Shown here in pieces: positions 44,789-53,503 of a stretch of 64,000 bases of DNA; the first letter of the stretch is position 1, and each line of letters starts with the position of its first letter. The notes beneath the pieces were generated by a model. That model made no database searches. It was not told the origin of the DNA and saw only the letters and a program-made list of their open reading frames with translations. Origin of the DNA: Phyllobacterium endophyticum (GTDB lineage Bacteria; Pseudomonadota; Alphaproteobacteria; Rhizobiales; Rhizobiaceae). The stretch is taken from the NCBI RefSeq assembly GCF_003010935.1, contig NZ_PGGN01000002.1, positions 1,178,001-1,242,000 of the forward strand. Direction: 5' to 3'. The position numbers and the translations under genes are program-made.

Positions 44789-45820
44789 ATGATGAATAGG
44801 CTAAATCCGGTTGTGCTTGGCATTACACTTTCACTGGCCTTCGCTGTCCCCGGCATTGCAGCGGATACGGTGCCCGTGACTGTCGAGAACTTTGTCCGGG
44901 CAGAGTCCGACCTGTATTTCACAGCAGTAGCCTTGCAAGACAAGGCTTTCGGCAAATTCTTTCACAGACGCGAACTGTCGCCGATCGATGACCAGCACGT
45001 CATCCGGCAAAATCGCGACACCCTCTATTCCGCCGCTGTTTTTGACCTCGACGCCGGACCGGTCACCGTCACTCTTCCCGACGCTGGGAAGCGCTTCATG
45101 TCACTGCAAATCATAACAGAAGATCACTACACGCCTCCGGCCGTTTATGCGCCTGCCAACCTGACAATCACGCGGGAAGACGTCGGCACTCGTTATGTTC
45201 TGACGGCTGTCCGCACGCTGGTGGATCCGAACAATCCGGACGATATGACAGCTGCGCATGGGCTACAGGACGGTATCAAGGTCGAGCAGCCCAACGGTCC
45301 CGGTGAGTTCGCCGTTCCCAAGTGGGATGCTGAAAGCCAGAAGAAGATTCGAGAAGCTCTCCTCGTGCTTGCGACGACAATCAAAGATACATCCAAGGCA
45401 TTCGGGACAAAGGACCAGGTCGAACCCGTGCAGAGACTGATCGGCGCTGCATCCGCCTGGGGCGCTAATCCACCGAAGGATGCAACCTATCTCAATTTCG
45501 TGCCTCCCAAGAATGACGGCAGGACCATCTACAAACTTGACTTGAAGGACGTGCCTGTCGACGGGTTTTGGTCGATCAGCGTCTACAACAAAGAGGGCTT
45601 CTACGAGAAGAATGAGCAAGGAGCATACACGCTCAACAATATTACCGCGAAGACCAACGCTGAAGGCGCCTATGTCATTCAATTCGGAGGTTGCGAGGAC
45701 AAGATTGCCAACTGCCTGCCTACATCTTCCGGTTGGAACTACATGGTGCGCCTCTACCGACCACGAGAAGAAATCCTCAACGGCAGCTGGAAGTTCCCCG
45801 AGGCGGAAGCTCAACCATGA
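44789..45820 (+). CDS. Exported DUF1254/DUF1214 protein 2, short form
   Basis: A 343-aa protein with a signal peptide (LGITLSLAFAVPGIAA). It keeps VRAESDLYFTAVALQDKAFG, NRDTLYSAAVFDLDAGP and DVPVDGFWSISVYNKEGFYE, but lacks about 130 residues of the middle seen in the other three paralogues. It contains a GGCEDKIANCLP cysteine pair near the end. It follows the first gene by 90 bases on the same strand; the shared motif is not visible directly before it. Confidence 0.88.
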   Translation: MMNRLNPVVLGITLSLAFAVPGIAADTVPVTVENFVRAESDLYFTAVALQDKAFGKFFHRRELSPIDDQHVIRQNRDTLYSAAVFDLDAGPVTVTLPDAGKRFMSLQIITEDHYTPPAVYAPANLTITREDVGTRYVLTAVRTLVDPNNPDDMTAAHGLQDGIKVEQPNGPGEFAVPKWDAESQKKIREALLVLATTIKDTSKAFGTKDQVEPVQRLIGAASAWGANPPKDATYLNFVPPKNDGRTIYKLDLKDVPVDGFWSISVYNKEGFYEKNEQGAYTLNNITAKTNAEGAYVIQFGGCEDKIANCLPTSSGWNYMVRLYRPREEILNGSWKFPEAEAQP

Positions 45821-45977
45821 CCGAGTGCTTGCTTGCCTTCAGGGACGCTGCAACGACGTGAGCGCCAACGTGGGCTGCAGCCAACAAGTTTGTCATGATA
45901 TAGTCCAGCAAGGGCCGATCTTCGGCGTCGTCATGCGTTTCTGATCGACCGGAACAGCGGTCGTTCATAGATGCTTG

Positions 45978-46784
45978 TTACTTCGGAAATAGAAACGTGA
46001 TGGCCAGTCGCGCGCCAAAGCCATCCGGTCCATTGTCGGAGCTATCGGCCCAATAGCGGACACCAGCCGAAAGTTGGATCGGCTGTTTGTTGACCTTCAC
46101 AAGCTTGGATACCATGAAGTTGATCGGGACTGACCAGTCCTCGGTCTCCCAATTATAGGTGCTTTCGGTATTGAGAGCGAAAGTCCAGGCCTTGGGTGTG
46201 GTGTAGGAAATGAATGGCTGCAGGAAAGTGGCGTTTATGTCCTCGCGATCATCATCGCCCGCGAACGACCAGATGTGGTTTGTCAACGCACCGATGGTCC
46301 ATGGTCCATCCTGCTTGAGGACAACGGCAGTTGGTCCCGCGCCCCACTTCTCGCCGCCAAGCAAATCGTCGGTAGCTGTCGGCAAAAGAAAGACTGGACC
46401 TACGCCCCAGATGATGCCCGAGGCGGTTGGCTTCTTCGGCGAGAAGAACAGGCTCTGCGTGATATCCCCCAGACCGAACTGGTCACCGGAAGGTCCGGCG
46501 ATATCATCCTGCCAGGCTATCGGCAGAATGGTGCGCGAGATGACGTTCCAGTTCTCGTTCAGTGTGAACGGTATGACGGGTTGAACATTGACGTAATATT
46601 TATCGCCGTCGTCAGGGCCGTAACCACTGTCATAGTTGAACTGAAACGGCACGCTGATCATTGACGCGACAGGATTGGACAACTTCTTGGCAAGATCCTC
46701 CGCGCTGTTGTCCTGGGCATAAGCGGTCACGGCCATGACAAGCGAAGCAAACACGGTCATAACTCGCAAGGGCGTCGTATTCAT
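45978..46784 (-). CDS. Outer-membrane beta-barrel protein
   Basis: A 268-aa exported protein with signal peptide to about AYAQ. It shows alternating strands (VSMISVPFQFNYDSGYG, NVISRTILPIAWQ, GVRYWAD) and ends with ITFLFPK, the aromatic C-terminus of outer-membrane barrels. It resembles the phenol/meta-pathway and neuromedin-like transporter barrels that are often encoded beside DUF1254 proteins (family knowledge, moderate certainty). ATG 46784 has GGAG 9 bases upstream. It starts 22 bases after the DUF1254 gene stop at 46807, so they form an operon. Confidence 0.8.
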   Translation of the reverse strand: MNTTPLRVMTVFASLVMAVTAYAQDNSAEDLAKKLSNPVASMISVPFQFNYDSGYGPDDGDKYYVNVQPVIPFTLNENWNVISRTILPIAWQDDIAGPSGDQFGLGDITQSLFFSPKKPTASGIIWGVGPVFLLPTATDDLLGGEKWGAGPTAVVLKQDGPWTIGALTNHIWSFAGDDDREDINATFLQPFISYTTPKAWTFALNTESTYNWETEDWSVPINFMVSKLVKVNKQPIQLSAGVRYWADSSDNGPDGFGARLAITFLFPK

Positions 46785-46806
46785 CGCATGCACTCCGATT
46801 TTGCGT

Positions 46807-48216
46807 CTATTTGACCCTCGTCATCTGAGGCATCTGGTATGTTCCGTCTAAAACTGCGTCGCTCGGTTGATACATGCGCAATATGACGTAGAAATCGCCC
46901 TTTGGCGCAGGCAGCCAATTTACGTCCGCATCGTCAGGCTTTTCGTTTTGAACGGCAATTGTGAGCGATCCGTCCGCTGCCTTTTTAAGACCTTGCGTGT
47001 CGGTTCCCACCTTGTACCGTTGGATCGGATTTTCGACGAGCATCTTGTCAGACGCGTTGTACATGGTCAGCGACCAGAATGCATCGACAGGAGGCTGCTC
47101 GTCCATTTTTATGACGTACTTGTTTGCGCCGTTCAGGACCTTGCCCTCAGCGTCGGTATACCGGATCGGATACATTGCCTCCTTCTCGCCATTCCCACCG
47201 AGATAAGCTCCAGCTACCAAGGCACGCATCGGATAGTTGAAGCCAAAGCTGTCGAGACCCTTTACCCAAATCCAACCATTGCGCACCTCCGACGTGCTGT
47301 CGAACGACGATACCACCATTGAAGGGGCGTCAGCGAGGGCCCGAACCAAACCTTTGCGCATTTGCGGCGACAGTTTCGTTTCATCGAAGCCATCGGCTGT
47401 CAGTCCCATGCGCGCGAATTGCGCAAACAGGGCCTGATCTGCAGGCTTGGCGGTGTTTGACCTGAGCGCGAAGCCAAGATGTTTGAAGAAGCCAAGCTCA
47501 TCGCCAGCAATGGAGGGCAGCGGTGGGAGCTCCGCAGACTTCGCCTCGCCGCTGGCAGGTGCCAGAGTGAACTGCTTCTGCAAGGCATGGACAGGCTCCA
47601 CTGCTTCTCCTTGTGCGACCCGTAAACGTCCCCACAGCCAAACCTTGTCGGTAGAAACGTCGAGACGGGGTGCATCGGACGGAACTTCCCCGGTCCATCC
47701 GGGAGGAACGATCACGTAGCGCCCAGCTTTTGTTCCAGTAGTACGTCGACCGATGTAGTGTTCGAGTTCCTGCCACATGTTGAAGACGTTGATGACATAA
47801 TAGCGGTCTCCGGTGTCAGGTACCGAGAGGATATACGGCTGATCCAGGTCAACGACCGCACTCATATAGTAGGTGTCGTTATTGGCGGTGGGCATGTCCT
47901 TAGCCGACGGCGTCGCAAGCTCTTGCGCCCAGCCGATTTTATTCAAAGGGGCACGGTAGCTGGTCGCGGAAACACCGCCGGAAACATCGGAGTACGACCT
48001 TGCCACCCTTTCCATTCGAACGAGTGGATAGCCCCAGGAGTATGCAGAAACGCCGAGTTGATAGCCGTCAACTTCCAGACCTTTTGCTATGACTTCGGGG
48101 GTGGCTGGCGTCGTTAGCAACGGGTCATCGAATTGCTCGGCAGACTTTGCCAGCGAGTTGCTCAGCGAGAACGCCGCGACAAACGCAAGTATGGCCGCAC
48201 AACGTGTGCAATTCAT
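46807..48216 (-). CDS. Exported DUF1254/DUF1214 protein 3
   Basis: A 469-aa exported protein with signal peptide (AAILAFVAAFSLSNSLAKSA). DUF1254 is at AYSWGYPLVRMERVARSYSD and ANNDTYYMSAVVDLDQPYI; DUF1214 at QPPVDAFWSLTMYNASDKML. A GRYVIVPPGWTGE motif parallels the GGKYLVLPP motif of paralogue 1. ATG 48216 follows GGGAGG. It is cotranscribed with the outer-membrane protein gene. The shared regulatory motif lies 117 bases upstream. Confidence 0.9.
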   Translation of the reverse strand: MNCTRCAAILAFVAAFSLSNSLAKSAEQFDDPLLTTPATPEVIAKGLEVDGYQLGVSAYSWGYPLVRMERVARSYSDVSGGVSATSYRAPLNKIGWAQELATPSAKDMPTANNDTYYMSAVVDLDQPYILSVPDTGDRYYVINVFNMWQELEHYIGRRTTGTKAGRYVIVPPGWTGEVPSDAPRLDVSTDKVWLWGRLRVAQGEAVEPVHALQKQFTLAPASGEAKSAELPPLPSIAGDELGFFKHLGFALRSNTAKPADQALFAQFARMGLTADGFDETKLSPQMRKGLVRALADAPSMVVSSFDSTSEVRNGWIWVKGLDSFGFNYPMRALVAGAYLGGNGEKEAMYPIRYTDAEGKVLNGANKYVIKMDEQPPVDAFWSLTMYNASDKMLVENPIQRYKVGTDTQGLKKAADGSLTIAVQNEKPDDADVNWLPAPKGDFYVILRMYQPSDAVLDGTYQMPQMTRVK

Positions 48217-48333
48217 ATCGTCCTCCCATACTCGACAAACGAGACAAGCTGGCTCGGTGGCGAACGAGACAAGCTGACGATATGTTTTCACCGCACAGCT
48301 TTGCACTGGCGAGAATGCCCATCATTAATATCG

Positions 48334-48351
48334 CGGGAAGTTACGTTACTG
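48334..48351 (-). promoter_or_regulatory. Shared DUF1254 upstream motif, copy 2
   Basis: Minus-strand reading CAGTAACGTAACTTCCCG, one base longer in the centre than copy 1. It lies 117 bases before the ATG at 48216 and is preceded by a second GTTAC half-site. Confidence 0.65.
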
Positions 48352-48426
48352 TAACACGAGTGTAAATTACACAGCAGCTGGCGATGGGAGCGCGACCTGC
48401 ACGTTGGATCCGGGACGGGGTGAGAT

Positions 48427-48446
48427 GGGGCTGCCGTAGCAGCCCC
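48427..48446 (-). terminator. Hairpin after the Flp pilin gene
   Basis: Perfect 8-base stem GGGGCTGC / GCAGCCCC with a 4-base loop, 14 bases past the pilin stop. No T run; a terminator or an RNA stabiliser. Confidence 0.55.
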
Positions 48447-48460
48447 AGTTTGATCGATTT

Positions 48461-48640
48461 CTACTTGGGTGCTGCGTTCACCATCGTGCCGCCAAGGCTG
48501 TTGAACGTATTGTTGACGCTACCGCCCAGCGACGTCGCACCAGCGATGATGCCAATGGAGATCAGAGCAGCAATCAAGCCATACTCGATAGCCGTGGCGC
48601 CGCTCTCGTCTTGCAGGAAACGTGTGAAGAGTTTGGTCAT
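48461..48640 (-). CDS. Flp/Fap-type pilin
   Basis: A 59-aa type IVb pilin precursor. MTKLFTRFLQDESG precedes the predicted prepilin cleavage, after which the mature protein begins ATAIEYGLIAALISIGIIAG with the conserved Glu and Tyr, and then a short Asn/Gly-rich tail. AGGCGG precedes the ATG. The tad/cpa assembly genes are not nearby, so the peptidase and secretion machinery would be encoded elsewhere. It may be a lone copy or a moved pilin. Confidence 0.9.
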   Translation of the reverse strand: MTKLFTRFLQDESGATAIEYGLIAALISIGIIAGATSLGGSVNNTFNSLGGTMVNAAPK

Positions 48641-48857
48641 GATGTTCCGCCTGTCCTGTGGATTGTTCAGTGGTTTCGTTGAACCATCTTGAACATACGT
48701 GGACAGACAATGCGCGGTTCTTAACCGATATAGTTAACGAGAAATCATCGAACTTGTTGATTAATTTGCCTCTACCGGGGAAGAACGATTTAAATTAAAT
48801 CTGTAATGACGCAGGAACAAGCCGTCGTAGTGCGTGAACAAGGCGTCCGGCAGACAA

Positions 48858-48883
48858 GCCCGGCGCTCTCGGGAACGCCGGGC
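48858..48883 (-). terminator. Hairpin after the CsbD gene
   Basis: Stem GCCCGGCG / CGCCGGGC with a 10-base loop, 20 bases past the CsbD stop. Confidence 0.6.
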
Positions 48884-48903
48884 CGTGGTTACCACACTGG
48901 CGT

Positions 48904-49107
48904 TTACCATGTCTGGCTATTGTACCAGTCGTCGACATCTCTTCTGGCGTCGTCTTTCGCCTTGCCATATCGCTCCTGGATCTTTCCTTCAAGCTGGTCG
49001 CGGTTCCCTGCGATAACGTCCAGATCATCATCGGTCAGCTTTCCCCACTGTTCCTTGATTTTACCTTTGACCTGCTTCCAATTGCCTTCCACGCGGTTCC
49101 AGTCCAT
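48904..49107 (-). CDS. CsbD-family stress-response protein
   Basis: A 67-aa soluble protein of the YjbJ/CsbD family, starting MDWNRVEGNWKQVKGKIKEQ and containing LTDDDLDVIAGNRDQLEGKI. These proteins are induced in envelope or stationary-phase stress in many bacteria; the molecular role is not known. ATG 49107 is preceded by AAGGAGA; the longer frame to 49308 is rejected. Confidence 0.93.
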   Translation of the reverse strand: MDWNRVEGNWKQVKGKIKEQWGKLTDDDLDVIAGNRDQLEGKIQERYGKAKDDARRDVDDWYNSQTW

Positions 49108-49274
49108 GACGATTCTCCTTGTCATTGCAGTAAGAAACCAACGTGTTCGCTGGACAAGAAGTTCCGATTTAGCGTGGAAACGATCGCAGTCTGGTCGATC
49201 GGACAGATTTCCAGAGCACGGCAAGCCCCGAAGCGGGACTTGATTGGTTTCAGGCCAAAGGAAGCACCTGGGTT

Positions 49275-50795
49275 CTACCTGACGAGTTCGAACTCCCCCG
49301 GCTTCCACGTCTTGTCAAACCAGGGCTCCAGCGGGCCATAGAGGCGCAGAAGTACGTTCCAGCCCTTGCCGGGAACCGTCTGCACCCAATTTGCCTCATG
49401 ACCTTCGGGCGCTTTCGGGCCGAACCAGACATCGACCGATGAGTCCGCGTTGACCACGATATCTTTCTTGTCGCTGCCAATGCTTGGAAACTGCTGATCT
49501 GTCTGCAGCATCGAGCGCGTCTGGTTGTCGTAAGCGACGAATGACCAGAATTCCTTCGCCGGAATGTTTGGCGGCAGGTGCACCTTGTAGGTTTTACCGC
49601 CATCGAACGGCTTGCCGTCCTTGTCGGTCGTTGCACCGGCATATTGCGAGCCGACGCCGACACGCTTGATCGACATGGCCGGCGTGACGCCGGTCGCATA
49701 ATAGTGGAAGAGGACACGCGCATCGAGATACCGCACGCCGGGCTGCGCGAGGAACTCGTAGTTCCCGCCGACAAAACCGGTAAACCATGCACTGTCCGGA
49801 TAATAATAGGCATCCTTCATGCGGGTCTTGAAGGTGATGGTGCGCGCCGTCGCATTGCCGACGGCCACAGCTTCGGTGAGGATTCTCTTCATCCGCTCGT
49901 CAGGGGCGAAGGGTTTGCCCTTTTCGATCCCGATGGAGGCGAGTTGTCCCAGTACTTCCGGGTGATAAGCCTCGTTCGGCTCGTATTGGACGATATCGTT
50001 TACTTCTTCGTAGAAATGAAAGTCATTGGCGTGAATAGTGTTGTACTCCTTGCCAGAAGTATTGATGATCTTCATCGGCGGCGGGTTGTCAGCGTCGGAA
50101 AGAAGATACACCTTGGCGAACTTCCTGGTGTTTGCGACGGCCGTGGCCGTGCTGCCATTTTCAAGGAAGCCGCGCCAGAAGAACAGGTTACCGTAGGTTG
50201 ACGTCCGCAATACGAAATAGCCTTCGGGCACCTCGCCCTGATATCCCGGCGGCAAGAGCAGGTATTTGCCACCCTTGCCCTTGTCCGGGCCGGCATTGCC
50301 GACATCGCCGACATACTCGAACCAGTGGTTGTCGATCATGCCCAGAATGTTGGGCGGCGTCTCGATGACGAGTGGGCCGGCCTTCGTGTCCAGCCACATC
50401 AGATTGTAAATGCTTTCGGTGTTCCCCGTCAGGAACAACGAATGCGAATCCATCAGGTTTTCGAAGATCAGGATGGTCTGGTTATTGTCTGCGCCCTGGC
50501 TTGCCAATCCAACCCGCAAGGCTTCGACGGACGCACCGGGCATGGCATTGAGGAAGGCATCGACCCCGCGCATGAAATCGAGATTGTCGTAGAGCTTTTC
50601 CGACGTGGCGTCATCCGGGAAGCCATCGAAAAAGTTCAGCTTGCCGATTCTCGTGTCCAGGCTCTCCGGAGTGATGATCGAGTCCGGTATCGGAGTCGTC
50701 ATTTTCATCTTCGGCGCCGTATCGGCGAAAGTGGCGCCTATGCCCACCAACACCATCGCGGCGGTGGCGCAAAACAATTCTCTGATGCGTATCAT
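49275..50795 (-). CDS. Exported DUF1254/DUF1214 protein 4
   Basis: A 506-aa periplasmic protein with signal peptide (CATAAMVLVGIGATFADT). It has the DUF1254 region with NTESIYNLMWLDTKAGPLVI, a GGKYLLLPPGYQGEVPEGYF motif, and the C-terminal DUF1214 region (NIPAKEFWSFVAYDNQTRSM and VWFGPKAPEGHEANWVQTV). This is the longest of the four and has an extra segment around residues 280-360. ATG 50795 follows GGGGAG. The shared motif lies 49 bases upstream. Confidence 0.9.
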   Translation of the reverse strand: MIRIRELFCATAAMVLVGIGATFADTAPKMKMTTPIPDSIITPESLDTRIGKLNFFDGFPDDATSEKLYDNLDFMRGVDAFLNAMPGASVEALRVGLASQGADNNQTILIFENLMDSHSLFLTGNTESIYNLMWLDTKAGPLVIETPPNILGMIDNHWFEYVGDVGNAGPDKGKGGKYLLLPPGYQGEVPEGYFVLRTSTYGNLFFWRGFLENGSTATAVANTRKFAKVYLLSDADNPPPMKIINTSGKEYNTIHANDFHFYEEVNDIVQYEPNEAYHPEVLGQLASIGIEKGKPFAPDERMKRILTEAVAVGNATARTITFKTRMKDAYYYPDSAWFTGFVGGNYEFLAQPGVRYLDARVLFHYYATGVTPAMSIKRVGVGSQYAGATTDKDGKPFDGGKTYKVHLPPNIPAKEFWSFVAYDNQTRSMLQTDQQFPSIGSDKKDIVVNADSSVDVWFGPKAPEGHEANWVQTVPGKGWNVLLRLYGPLEPWFDKTWKPGEFELVR

Positions 50796-50844
50796 TGCTA
50801 TCTCCCCGTTTAACGGCGCATCCTCATCAACTGGTCCTGATAAA

Positions 50845-50859
50845 GGAAGTACGTAACTG
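50845..50859 (-). promoter_or_regulatory. Shared DUF1254 upstream motif, copy 3
   Basis: Minus-strand reading CAGTTACGTACTTCC, 49 bases before the ATG at 50795; one internal base differs from copy 1. The flank TTTA after it matches the T-rich flank of copy 1. Confidence 0.65.
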
Positions 50860-51043
50860 TTAAACCGAGCATCAGCGCTGCGGCAGCTAAAGGCTGCAGA
50901 TGCAATTTCCATGACCGGTGAACCCACCGCGGCGCTGCTTCTGGGACAGATCGCGGACTTAGTGCAACGCGCCGGGCTTAGGAATGGGATTGATACGGAG
51001 TAAAATGCTTTTTGGAAATCTCAATATTTTATGGCCAACTAAG

Positions 51044-51135
51044 TGGCGGAGAGGAAGGGATTCGAACCCTCGAGACCGTTTAACGGGTCTACTCCCTTAG
51101 CAGGGGAGCGCCTTCGACCACTCGGCCACCTCTCC
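51044..51135 (-). tRNA. tRNA-Ser (anticodon GCU)
   Basis: A 92-base class II tRNA including encoded CCA. The acceptor GGAGAGG pairs with CCTCTCC, the D arm has GGCCGAGTGG, the anticodon loop is CTGCTAA (GCT), a long variable arm is present (TAGACCCGTTAAACGGTCT), and the T arm has GGTTCGAATC. Reads serine codons AGC and AGU. Confidence 0.97.
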
Positions 51136-51222
51136 GAGGACGCTGACTAAAGATGAAACCCTTTGTTTGCAAGGATTTTGTTCCGTTTCGCCCAAAAAAC
51201 GCGTTGGGCCATAAGATGAGGG

Positions 51223-51483
51223 TTAAAACTGCCAGGCACTGTTCCAGACGAGTATGCCGGCTTCCTTGGCGGCGGCCACAAATGCCGTCCGCGCCTCCTC
51301 CACGCTCCCTTTGCCTTCGATCGCATCAAGACAAGCGCGGCGTGCTCGCGATAATTCCTTACCGCGTTGTACCGGCCAGTTCCGGAGGAGGATTTCGGAG
51401 GCTTCCGCAACGGAACTTACATTGCAAAGCTCTCCTGTCTCATCGATTTCAATCGTTACGGCAATAAAATCCATAGTGATCAT
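51223..51483 (-). CDS. DUF982 protein
   Basis: An 86-aa Rhizobiales-type DUF982 protein: VTIEIDETGELCNVSSVAEA, ILLRNWPVQRGKELSRARRA CLDAIEG in two pieces, then ARTAFVAAAKEAGI. Family function unknown; many copies are typical of rhizobial genomes. ATG 51483 is the first start, with an in-frame ATG at 51474 as alternative; ribosome-binding sites are weak. Confidence 0.85.
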   Translation of the reverse strand: MITMDFIAVTIEIDETGELCNVSSVAEASEILLRNWPVQRGKELSRARRACLDAIEGKGSVEEARTAFVAAAKEAGILVWNSAWQF

Positions 51484-51677
51484 TTCGGTTCAACGCAGAC
51501 GGCTGACACTTGTTCCCCGGGGCAAGTCGGCGCTAAGTCTTTCTAATGAATTAGATTTATGTCGATCATGCCGCGCCTGTGTACACCAGAGGACAGATAA
51601 AGCTGGGGGATTCCCTTTGGGTCTGTTCTTTGTATCATAAGTTCGATTCGTTTTCTCCTGAGGGACTGGGGGCAAGC

Positions 51678-52346
51678 ATGAAAAACCAAAATTCGGCGGT
51701 TGTCGCAATCATTGTCGCGGCAGCCTGCTACGGATACTCGACCATTCCATCGCCTGCCGCAGAAAACTCCCCCTTCATATATTTCGCCACATCAGACCCT
51801 TTCCTCAAACAGGGGCAGGCGCCAACGCGGAATGACATCACCGTTCTTGGCGGGCCATTCGTCGAAAACGCGTTTGGCGGAGCAACGCAGATCTTCGGCG
51901 CGGATTACACATCCAACTATATTCTTGGCGCTGCCTACGGCCGCGACTTCTATGATCTGGGCGCGGGCTTTGTCCTTGGCGGTGTCGGCGGCGTTGCAAT
52001 TCGCTTTGGCGAAGATGACGAGACATCCGGAGAGGCCTGGGCCGGCGTACGTGTGCGCCAGCAAGGCCTCGTCATAGGCGATCTCTTGTTCTCACCGGCA
52101 TTCACTGCGGGCTTCAGCGCCGTATCGGGTGAAACCGAAATTGAAAAGCGCAGAGAAGCCCGGCGAGGAGACGGCGATGCGTCCTTTCTCGGTTTCCTTG
52201 GCCCCGAACTTTCCGTGCGCTGGCGCGGCGCTCCCAATCTTGAATTGACGTGGCAGTTGCATCACCGTTCCGGAGCTAACGGGACGTTTGGGGACATGGG
52301 CGAAGGTTCGAACGCCAACACAATCGGTATCCGCTACCGCTTCTAG
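51678..52346 (+). CDS. Outer-membrane lipid A deacylase-like (PagL-like) protein
   Basis: A 222-aa exported beta-barrel candidate with signal peptide (VVAIIVAAACYGYSTIPSPAAE). Strands such as YILGAAYGRDFYDLGAGFVL are followed near the end by LELTWQLHHRSGANGTFGDM, where an H-x-S-x-x-G-like motif resembles the PagL active site, and ends in IGIRYRF with C-terminal phenylalanine. PagL activity is inference; an acyloxyacyl hydrolase fold is the best guess. ATG 51678 follows GGGGGCAA. Confidence 0.7.
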   Translation: MKNQNSAVVAIIVAAACYGYSTIPSPAAENSPFIYFATSDPFLKQGQAPTRNDITVLGGPFVENAFGGATQIFGADYTSNYILGAAYGRDFYDLGAGFVLGGVGGVAIRFGEDDETSGEAWAGVRVRQQGLVIGDLLFSPAFTAGFSAVSGETEIEKRREARRGDGDASFLGFLGPELSVRWRGAPNLELTWQLHHRSGANGTFGDMGEGSNANTIGIRYRF

Positions 52347-52470
52347 CGGTAAGCTCCGTCAAGCACAGCGACTTCGACAGCGTCCACCGCTGCTCGGCCC
52401 TTTCTCGCATTACGGCCTCGACACCAGCGCGCCGGTTGACTAGCCTCTGGACGGTGATCGGGGGAATGGC

Positions 52471-52842
52471 ATGCGGACATCAGTTATATATATTGTTTTT
52501 CTGGCGGGGCTTCTGCCGGCTTGCACGGCAACGGGCAGCCACAGATCGAATGAGAGCAGCGTCGTGGCGAATGCCAGAACTCTCGTGATCGTCTCATATC
52601 AGTGCCAGGATGCGCTCGGGCGGGAACCGCATTACTCGGCTATCGAAAGCAGCGAAACGATCCTGAAATCACTGGGAAATTCACCCGAAGAGGCTGACCG
52701 CACCGTACGCGGCTGGTTGAAGGCAGTGATAGAATCGCCGAAACAGCCGGCGGACTTCGATGCGAAAACCTGCAAGGACAAATTGCTGACGCAAGCGGAG
52801 AAGGTCCGGGTGGGCTACGAATCGTTGCGAAGGCCGACATAA
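52471..52842 (+). CDS. Putative lipoprotein, 123 aa
   Basis: Signal with a lipobox-like LAGLLPAC (Cys 18) indicates membrane attachment. The rest has two more cysteines (SYQCQDALG and AKTCKDKL) and helical segments. No family recognised. Ends 18 bases before a bidirectional terminator. Confidence 0.7.
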   Translation: MRTSVIYIVFLAGLLPACTATGSHRSNESSVVANARTLVIVSYQCQDALGREPHYSAIESSETILKSLGNSPEEADRTVRGWLKAVIESPKQPADFDAKTCKDKLLTQAEKVRVGYESLRRPT

Positions 52843-52860
52843 AAGGCCGAGACAATGAAA

Positions 52861-52884
52861 AAGGCGGCTCCGGGGAACCGCCTT
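52861..52884. terminator. Bidirectional terminator between the lipoprotein and Arg-rich protein genes
   Basis: Stem AAGGCGG / CCGCCTT with a 10-base loop; T-rich on both sides (TTTTT on the plus strand downstream, TTTTTC on the minus). Confidence 0.85.
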
Positions 52885-52907
52885 GCGTGTTTTTCGCCGC
52901 AATTGTC

Positions 52908-53261
52908 TTACTGGTGGCTTCTTCCGCTGCCGCCCATGTAGCCGCTGCCGCTTCGATAATATCTGCGATTGTGGCTCCAGCGACGATCATCGCGCCGCTC
53001 TGCCCAATAACGGCGATCGTAACGGTCGCGGCGCCAGTCACGACGGTCGCGGTCACGGCGCCATTCACTATGCCGGCTGCGGTTCCAGCCATAGCGATGA
53101 CCGGGGGGATTATGCCAGCGACGATGGTGAATATTCTCGACGTTGGACGTTACCTGCAATGGCTGAGGCGATATCGGTGCCGCCAAGGACGAAGCGACCG
53201 AGGTCAGAATAACTGCCAGCCCCAGCATGAGCGCCGAAACGGCGGAGAGAATTCTTTGCAT
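52908..53261 (-). CDS. Exported Arg/Tyr/His-rich protein (BA14K-like)
   Basis: A 117-aa secreted protein with signal peptide (SALMLGLAVILTSVASSLAA). The mature part is dominated by Arg, Asp, Trp and Tyr (RRDRDRRDWRRDRYDRRYW). It resembles BA14K-type immunoreactive proteins of Brucella relatives in composition, but the conserved C-terminal cysteine motif is missing, so the assignment is weak. ATG 53261 has AGGAGG upstream. Confidence 0.7.
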   Translation of the reverse strand: MQRILSAVSALMLGLAVILTSVASSLAAPISPQPLQVTSNVENIHHRRWHNPPGHRYGWNRSRHSEWRRDRDRRDWRRDRYDRRYWAERRDDRRWSHNRRYYRSGSGYMGGSGRSHQ

Positions 53262-53503
53262 TTGATGCCTCCTGTAAGTGGTGCAACCATTGGTGCACCC
53301 CTGTCGATGAACTGATGATGAACAATAAAGTTCCGGCCACGCGCTGCCGCTTACCCGCCGCGACGTATGGCTCAACACCACCATGAGATGATCTGGCATT
53401 TGCATTCGCAACTGTAAATGGCAGTTGCAAATCTTGAGTGGCGAAGCGGGAACGTTCCTCCTAACTGATCGTTATCGGGCCATCAATCATTCGGAGACCC
53501 CAC

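Noticed and set aside
51044-51135. tRNA-Ser as an integration site for a mobile element
   Set aside because: No integrase gene and no repeat of the tRNA 3' end found nearby; the recombinase is 26 kb away.
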